A stretch of DNA of 16,108 nt from an uncultured Clostridia bacterium (GTDB lineage: Bacteria; Bacillota; Clostridia; Christensenellales; Aristaeellaceae). Both the position numbers and the translations under genes were made by a program. The stretch spans positions 1 through 16,108 of the forward strand of contig CALGBY010000071.1 in NCBI GenBank assembly GCA_937886445.1. The letters run 5' to 3'. Below are positions 12,907 through 16,108 of this stretch, piece after piece; within the stretch, counting starts at the first letter, position 1, and the number at the start of each line of letters is the position of its first letter. The notes under the pieces were generated by a model that was given only the letters and a program-made list of their open reading frames with translations, ran no database searches and was not told the DNA's origin.

Positions 12907-14124
12907 TTACGTCAAAATTGATTCGTATTTCGCCTTTCCCACCTTGTTCCGAAGCACAGTCATGGCAAAATAGCGCGTGTCATCCATCGTATGATCGTTT
13001 TCCTTGATTGGCCTGTCTTCCGTGGACTTTTCATCCCATCTATACAACCCGAATTCCCGGATGCAGTCTTTGCACGATCGATGAACCTTTATCGTTCCGT
13101 CGCGCAGATACCGCGCGGTGGTCGCTATGCCTGGAATAACATCATTCACAGCCTTACGTACAGTGAATTGCTTGTGTCTTTTGATTACTTCGATGAACGA
13201 TGCCGCAGAAGGGTCAACGATCACACTTCGTATAGGCAAATCCCCCGCAAGCGTCACAAGCTCAGCGTGATATTCTTCATCGGTTTTGTTGTGGTGTTCA
13301 TCACGCCCGGAATAATAATATTCCCGGATTCGTGTTGCCGTCTTGCCATCCCAACACCACAGCCCCGCCGAAAACGGGTTAAGCGTGCCGTAGTCGCAGG
13401 AGATATAATACTCGCCACAATCCGGCGCATCGTCAGTAATATTGCTTTCCCCAAAGTCATATATCAGACCTTCCGCAAGCACCCACATTCCGCGAACATA
13501 TCTATCATAGAACACGCCCGCAAACATGGTCTGATACCGTTCTATCGTCCTTCCGGACAAACCGGGGTTATCCGTCATTTCGAAATGCAGATACAGCGCG
13601 TTCCGTTCTTTGTGGCGCTGTATCCAGTCCGTGTAAAACCAGTGCTGCGGGCTTCCGGGGTTGCACGAAAACCACAGCTTTGCACCGTCCACAGAACAGC
13701 GCGTAAGCGCCTGTTCTACAAACGAACGTGGCATTAGTACCACTTCATCCAACAGAACGCCCGCAAGCGTACGCCCCTGAATCAACGCAAACGATGATTC
13801 ATCCTTTCCGCCGAACACTTCAAAATAGTTCTTGACCGCCCCGCGCGTCACTTCCAATACCTTGTCGGCGCGCCGCCACCGTAGCGTATAGCGTTCCTTC
13901 GCAAGTGACATGGATATGAATGGCACGACGATATTCTTTGCGGCTGAATCCACGGTCTTGCCGCAGATTCCGAACCTATGACCGCTGAATTCGCGCATTG
14001 CCCATTCCACAAACGCCCATGTCATTATGGATGTCTTGCCGGAACGCACGGCACCATCACAAATCAGCGCATCATACTCGGAATATGGAAATGCAAGGAT
14101 TTTCTTCTGCTTTGCGCTAATCAT
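12907..14124 (-). CDS. Terminase large subunit (packaging ATPase and nuclease)
   Basis: This 405-residue protein is the DNA packaging motor. The ATPase domain shows Walker A GAVRSGKT (24-31), a Walker B VLLDE (123-127) and the coupling motif SCNPG (153-157). The C-terminal RNase H-like nuclease shows acidic residues Asp244 (CDYG), Asp304 (VDPS) and Asp381/382 (MDDTRY). All key residues are present. The frame is open 24 codons upstream, but the ATG at 14124 gives the usual MISAKQKKIL start, overlaps the small subunit stop by 8 bases and has a GGAAAG site. It pairs with the small subunit upstream and the portal downstream. The similarity is to PBSX/SPP1-type large terminases, suggesting headful packaging, though the packaging type cannot be proven from this alone. 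Confidence 0.95.
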   Translation of the reverse strand: MISAKQKKILAFPYSEYDALICDGAVRSGKTSIMTWAFVEWAMREFSGHRFGICGKTVDSAAKNIVVPFISMSLAKERYTLRWRRADKVLEVTRGAVKNYFEVFGGKDESSFALIQGRTLAGVLLDEVVLMPRSFVEQALTRCSVDGAKLWFSCNPGSPQHWFYTDWIQRHKERNALYLHFEMTDNPGLSGRTIERYQTMFAGVFYDRYVRGMWVLAEGLIYDFGESNITDDAPDCGEYYISCDYGTLNPFSAGLWCWDGKTATRIREYYYSGRDEHHNKTDEEYHAELVTLAGDLPIRSVIVDPSAASFIEVIKRHKQFTVRKAVNDVIPGIATTARYLRDGTIKVHRSCKDCIREFGLYRWDEKSTEDRPIKENDHTMDDTRYFAMTVLRNKVGKAKYESILT

Positions 14125-14539
14125 CGCTTTCCAACTCTCCCGCCATTTCACGCAGGCTACGACTAAGTTCATCATCCTTGGCCGCGTCCGTTGCACCGCC
14201 GCTGATGGCAGTCCATTTATCTATCAATGTGCCTAATGCCGTTGTGATTTGCGCAGGTGTCGCAAGGGCTAACTTCTCAGGCTTGTTCAGCTCCATAAGC
14301 CCTTTTCCTATGATTTCGCACACGACCTTGCGTTGGCTTTCCATGTACGCAAGAATATCCGCCGTGTTTTCTTCTTTTTTCTTCTTGAGATTTTCGGTGA
14401 TTCCATGAGATTCCTCTACAACTCGGCGCACCGTCTGCCCGCAAACGCCGTTTTTCTTTGCCGTGGCATTATAGCTTTCGGTTTCAAGATAATCCGCAAT
14501 GATTTTCTTTTTCTGCCTGTCCGTCAGCCGTGCAGCCAT
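14117..14539 (-). CDS. Terminase small subunit
   Basis: This 140-residue protein has an N-terminal DNA-binding helix-turn-helix at about residues 5-45 (LTDRQKKKIIADYLETESYN, ATAKKNGVCGQTVRRVVEE). A helical oligomerisation region follows (CEIIGKGLMELNKPEKLALA, TPAQITTALGTLIDKW), and the tail is acidic (LREMAGELESDD). It would recognise the pac or cos site and present DNA to the large subunit. The ATG at 14539 follows a GGGGTGA site. It overlaps the large subunit by 8 bases. Packaging sites of many such phages lie in or near this gene; I could not identify one by eye. Confidence 0.88.
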   Translation of the reverse strand: MAARLTDRQKKKIIADYLETESYNATAKKNGVCGQTVRRVVEESHGITENLKKKKEENTADILAYMESQRKVVCEIIGKGLMELNKPEKLALATPAQITTALGTLIDKWTAISGGATDAAKDDELSRSLREMAGELESDD

Positions 14540-14555
14540 TTAATCACCCCACCAC

Positions 14556-14981
14556 TCAACGCCAATATTTGTTTTTTTCCCTCTCTGGTAGGGTGCCATC
14601 GCGTTTCCTTCTATTGTGCCGCTCTTGCTGTACCTTGGACTTTAATTCCCGCTCAGAAAGATCAAATCTTTTATCTATCACCGATGACGCTGACGCATTT
14701 CTTTTAAACCATTCTATTGTGTTTTTTTTGACAGTGGTTACATCACGTGCGGAATATTTAAACATACCTTCGGCTTCCCTTTCCGCAAACCCCGGATCTG
14801 TTTTATCTGTTTTTCCGCCCCTGAAGTTTTTTACTGCCGTATCAACGTCTCGTTTCATTTTATCTAAGTATCTCAGTGAATTCTCCCGTATTGATGTGGC
14901 CCATGCAATTTGTTTTTCACTGCCAGTCAGCGCCGGCAATCCTCCACTTCCGACAATTCCGCCGCTTCCGCGCCCGCCCAT
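14556..14981 (-). CDS. MGGRGSG protein of unknown function
   Basis: This 141-residue basic protein begins with a glycine-rich MGGRGSGGIVGSGG tail. LTGSEKQIAWATSIRENSLR (residues 19-38) follows, a short motif that recurs in many Bacillota phage proteins of unknown function. The rest is helical, with WFKRNASASSVIDKRFDLSE and a strongly basic C-terminus (RHNRRKRDGTLPEREKNKYW). It has no recognised catalytic motif, and nucleic acid binding would fit its charge. The start is unusually clear: AAAGGAGG is 8 bases before the ATG at 14981, inside the 3' end of the DUF4417 gene, giving a 55-base overlap. Position just before the small terminase is usual for this type of protein. Function is not known. 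Confidence 0.75.
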   Translation of the reverse strand: MGGRGSGGIVGSGGLPALTGSEKQIAWATSIRENSLRYLDKMKRDVDTAVKNFRGGKTDKTDPGFAEREAEGMFKYSARDVTTVKKNTIEWFKRNASASSVIDKRFDLSERELKSKVQQERHNRRKRDGTLPEREKNKYWR

Positions 14982-15598
14982 TTCTTTTTCCTCCTTTCAG
15001 CAATATCATCATAGTGCGGTCTTATGCGTATTACGTTCCAGTCGCATTCTTCTGGCACGCGGCCATAAAATATTACAAATTTCGGGTTCAGTCGTTTCAT
15101 CATTTCGTCATACCCGCGAAGAAATAGCCGCTTGCTATCCGAATTTGCTTGCGTTCCGACGCTGGATACAGCAACCACACCTCCGACTGGCTCCCCATCG
15201 AAGCACCATTCAAAGCTTTCATGAGTACTCCATGAAATTGTAGGGTACACCCTGATTCCGTGCATCTGCCAATATGCAGCAAGCCAATGTTTTCGATAAT
15301 GGTTATATATTTGCATTGCAATTGGCATATCTGTATATGTCGAGAAGTCCGGAGAGCACACAGCAGCAAATTCGGCTAACTTCGTTGTGTAGTCATCCGG
15401 CCTGTTCCAATAACGGGTAAATTGGTAATCATCCACGAAACAATGCACAATTTTCGTCTTTGCACCCTTCGCAGATTTTGCATAGTTCATTGGTATAAAA
15501 TCGCCGTGTGGGTATGTGAATTCCGGTTCTATATACGGGATATTATACTTCCCAACACCGTTTAAGTGCAGTTTGTCTAGATTCTCAAAATCAATCAT
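14927..15598 (-). CDS. DUF4417 family protein
   Basis: This 223-residue protein matches the DUF4417 family of phages and mobile elements. Core segments are FIPMNYAKSAKGAKTKIVHC, FVDDYQFTRYWNRPDDY, CSPDFSTYTDMPIAMQIYNH, YRKHWLAAYWQMHGI, TISWSTHESFEWCFDGEPVG, and VAVSSVGTQANSD. The conserved SPDFS, DMP and WCFDG blocks are the family hallmarks. No biochemical function is established for the family as far as I know. The C-terminal segment (RRKKKWAGAEAAELSEVED) is encoded by DNA shared with the next gene. The ATG at 15598 follows a weak GAGAAG site one base after the stop of a 38-codon cysteine-rich gene. Its place before the terminase genes suggests it is expressed with the packaging or late genes. 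Confidence 0.82.
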   Translation of the reverse strand: MIDFENLDKLHLNGVGKYNIPYIEPEFTYPHGDFIPMNYAKSAKGAKTKIVHCFVDDYQFTRYWNRPDDYTTKLAEFAAVCSPDFSTYTDMPIAMQIYNHYRKHWLAAYWQMHGIRVYPTISWSTHESFEWCFDGEPVGGVVAVSSVGTQANSDSKRLFLRGYDEMMKRLNPKFVIFYGRVPEECDWNVIRIRPHYDDIAERRKKKWAGAEAAELSEVEDCRR

Positions 15599-15599
15599 A

Positions 15600-15716
15600 C
15601 TATCTTCTCGCCGGATATCGGCACTCCTTCAATCTGCATCTCTTTGCCCTCGCGTCATAGTAGCCACACTCCTTACATGTCGTTGGCGTGCTGATGAATT
15701 TAATCCTGTTTTCCAT
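15600..15716 (-). CDS. Small four-cysteine (zinc-ribbon-like) protein
   Basis: This 38-residue protein begins MENRIKFISTPTTCKECGYY and ends RCRLKECRYPARR. Cys14, Cys17, Cys27 and Cys32 form a CxxC-x9-CxxxxC arrangement that could hold one zinc ion. The ATG at 15716 is preceded by AAAGGG at good distance, and the stop is one base from the DUF4417 ATG, so the two are probably translated together. It is the first gene after the hairpin region. It may be a nucleic-acid- or protein-binding accessory to the neighbouring DUF4417 protein. The coding call rests on the ribosome binding site, coupling and the cysteine pattern; function is unknown. Confidence 0.65.
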   Translation of the reverse strand: MENRIKFISTPTTCKECGYYDARAKRCRLKECRYPARR

Positions 15717-15737
15717 ACGAACCCTTTCAGTATGCAA

Positions 15738-15764
15738 AAGGGACGGCACACAGCGCCGCCCCTT
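15738..15764 (-). terminator. Terminator-like hairpin before the late gene block
   Basis: On the minus strand AAGGGGCGGC and GCCGTCCCTT pair as a 10-bp stem with one G-U, around a 7-base loop. TTTT spans the stem end and the following bases. It lies between the regulator gene and the first late gene, so it could end the regulator transcript or be passed by an antiterminated one. The surrounding 15717-15851 interval holds no convincing gene. A TATAGT (minus, 15827-15822) is a possible -10 without a clear -35. Confidence 0.5.
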
Positions 15765-15851
15765 CCGCACAGGAGGTGTTTAGTAACATCGACCTTGTCA
15801 TTGGCCTAATCCGATGATACTACTATACATCATGGAAACGTTTAAAAACGG

Positions 15852-16108
15852 TTATGTTAATGTTTTTATATCAATTTCTTTCGACAGCGCGTCCACCGTT
15901 TTTCGCTCCAACAGTCTTGCGTTATCCTCCGACATGCCTGCCATCCGCGCAACGCGCACCCATGGCGGCTTTTTCGCCGTGTTGAATCGCCTGTATCGCA
16001 AATCGATAACTTTGTACTGGTCGACAGGCAAATCAAGCAGCAGGCTGTCAATGGCCGCGCAAAAGTCCATCAGGTTCGCAATGTCATCCGTTATGTCTGC
16101 TATCCTGC
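15852..16108 (-). CDS. Sigma region 4-like late transcription regulator (N-terminus beyond the window)
   Basis: The frame is open to the right edge (about 84 residues visible), with an internal ATG at 16070, so the true start probably lies outside the window. The visible part reads LPVDQYKVIDLRYRRFN, then WVRVARMAGMSEDNARLLER, and a KTVDALSKEI end. This is the layout of a sigma-70 region 4-type helix-turn-helix, in which a variable-length insert precedes the first helix. Small proteins of this kind (ArpU/RinA-like or sigma-like) stand just before terminase genes in Bacillota phages and turn on late transcription. A HTH domain is fairly clear; the exact family is not, because the N-terminal part is missing. 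Confidence 0.72.
   Translation of the reverse strand, partial: RIADITDDIANLMDFCAAIDSLLLDLPVDQYKVIDLRYRRFNTAKKPPWVRVARMAGMSEDNARLLERKTVDALSKEIDIKTLT

Noticed and set aside
12815..12907. 30-codon ORF starting at an ATG fused to the terminase stop (TAATG)
   Set aside because: Its translation is basic and nondescript, it overlaps the portal N-terminal extension in another frame, and the GGAGG lies inside its first codons, not before it.
12991..13737. A 248-codon plus-strand open frame opposite the large terminase
   Set aside because: It is antisense to a gene with all terminase motifs, its translation resembles no family and is biased in the way expected of a mirror frame, and it has no ribosome binding site.
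14530..15243. A 237-codon plus-strand open frame opposite the MGGRGSG and DUF4417 genes
   Set aside because: Low-complexity Ser/Phe/Pro-rich translation typical of the complement of real genes, with no promoter or ribosome binding site.
15727..15801. 24-codon minus-strand ORF in the region before the late genes
   Set aside because: No good ribosome binding site, no family resemblance, and most of it is formed by the hairpin sequence.
1..16108. tRNA genes, CRISPR arrays, insertion sequences or an integrase with attachment sites
   Set aside because: No cloverleaf, regularly spaced repeats, transposase motif or integrase motif was seen on either strand; the window is purely late phage genes plus HicAB.

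Overview
The window is the late structural cassette of a tailed phage or prophage with a long non-contractile tail (siphovirus type). Protein families such as the Gp13-like capsid protein, GP20 scaffold, SPP1-type portal, MuF-like minor head protein, siphovirus Gp37-like baseplate protein and a frameshifted tail chaperone pair, together with AGGAGG-type ribosome binding sites, point to a host in the Bacillota, most likely a gut-type Clostridia of roughly half GC. That host call is an inference from family resemblance, made without database searches.

Almost everything is on the minus strand, so biological order runs from right to left. At the far right is the C-terminal part of a sigma-region-4-like late regulator, cut by the window edge. 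A non-coding stretch with a terminator-like hairpin follows. Next comes a packaging-proximal group: a 38-residue four-cysteine protein, a DUF4417 protein, an MGGRGSG protein of unknown role, then small and large terminase. The head genes follow: portal, a possible 25-residue membrane micro-protein, MuF-like minor head protein and an HK97 gp10-like protein.

The cassette is then interrupted at about 9.26-10.06 kb by a plus-strand hicA-hicB toxin-antitoxin pair. The pair has its own near-consensus promoter and is separated from the gp10-like gene by a strong hairpin between the convergent genes. Beyond it the late genes resume: scaffold, major capsid protein, a small SH3-like protein, head-tail connector, head closure protein, a small HEXXH zinc-protease-like protein, tail terminator and tail tube. 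After those come the tail assembly chaperone with a predicted -1 frameshift, tape measure, distal tail protein, Gp37-like baseplate protein and a truncated upper baseplate/fibre protein at the left edge.

The genes work as one assembly line of regulation, packaging, head, neck, tail and baseplate. Most neighbours overlap by stop-start fusions (TAATG, ATGA, GTGA), indicating translational coupling. The least ordinary points are the antisense HicAB inside the head genes, a portal reading frame whose homologous N-terminus has only an ATC codon as start, the coupled 25-codon membrane micro-ORF, the T-TTT-TTC frameshift site, and a zincin-like protein in the neck cluster.
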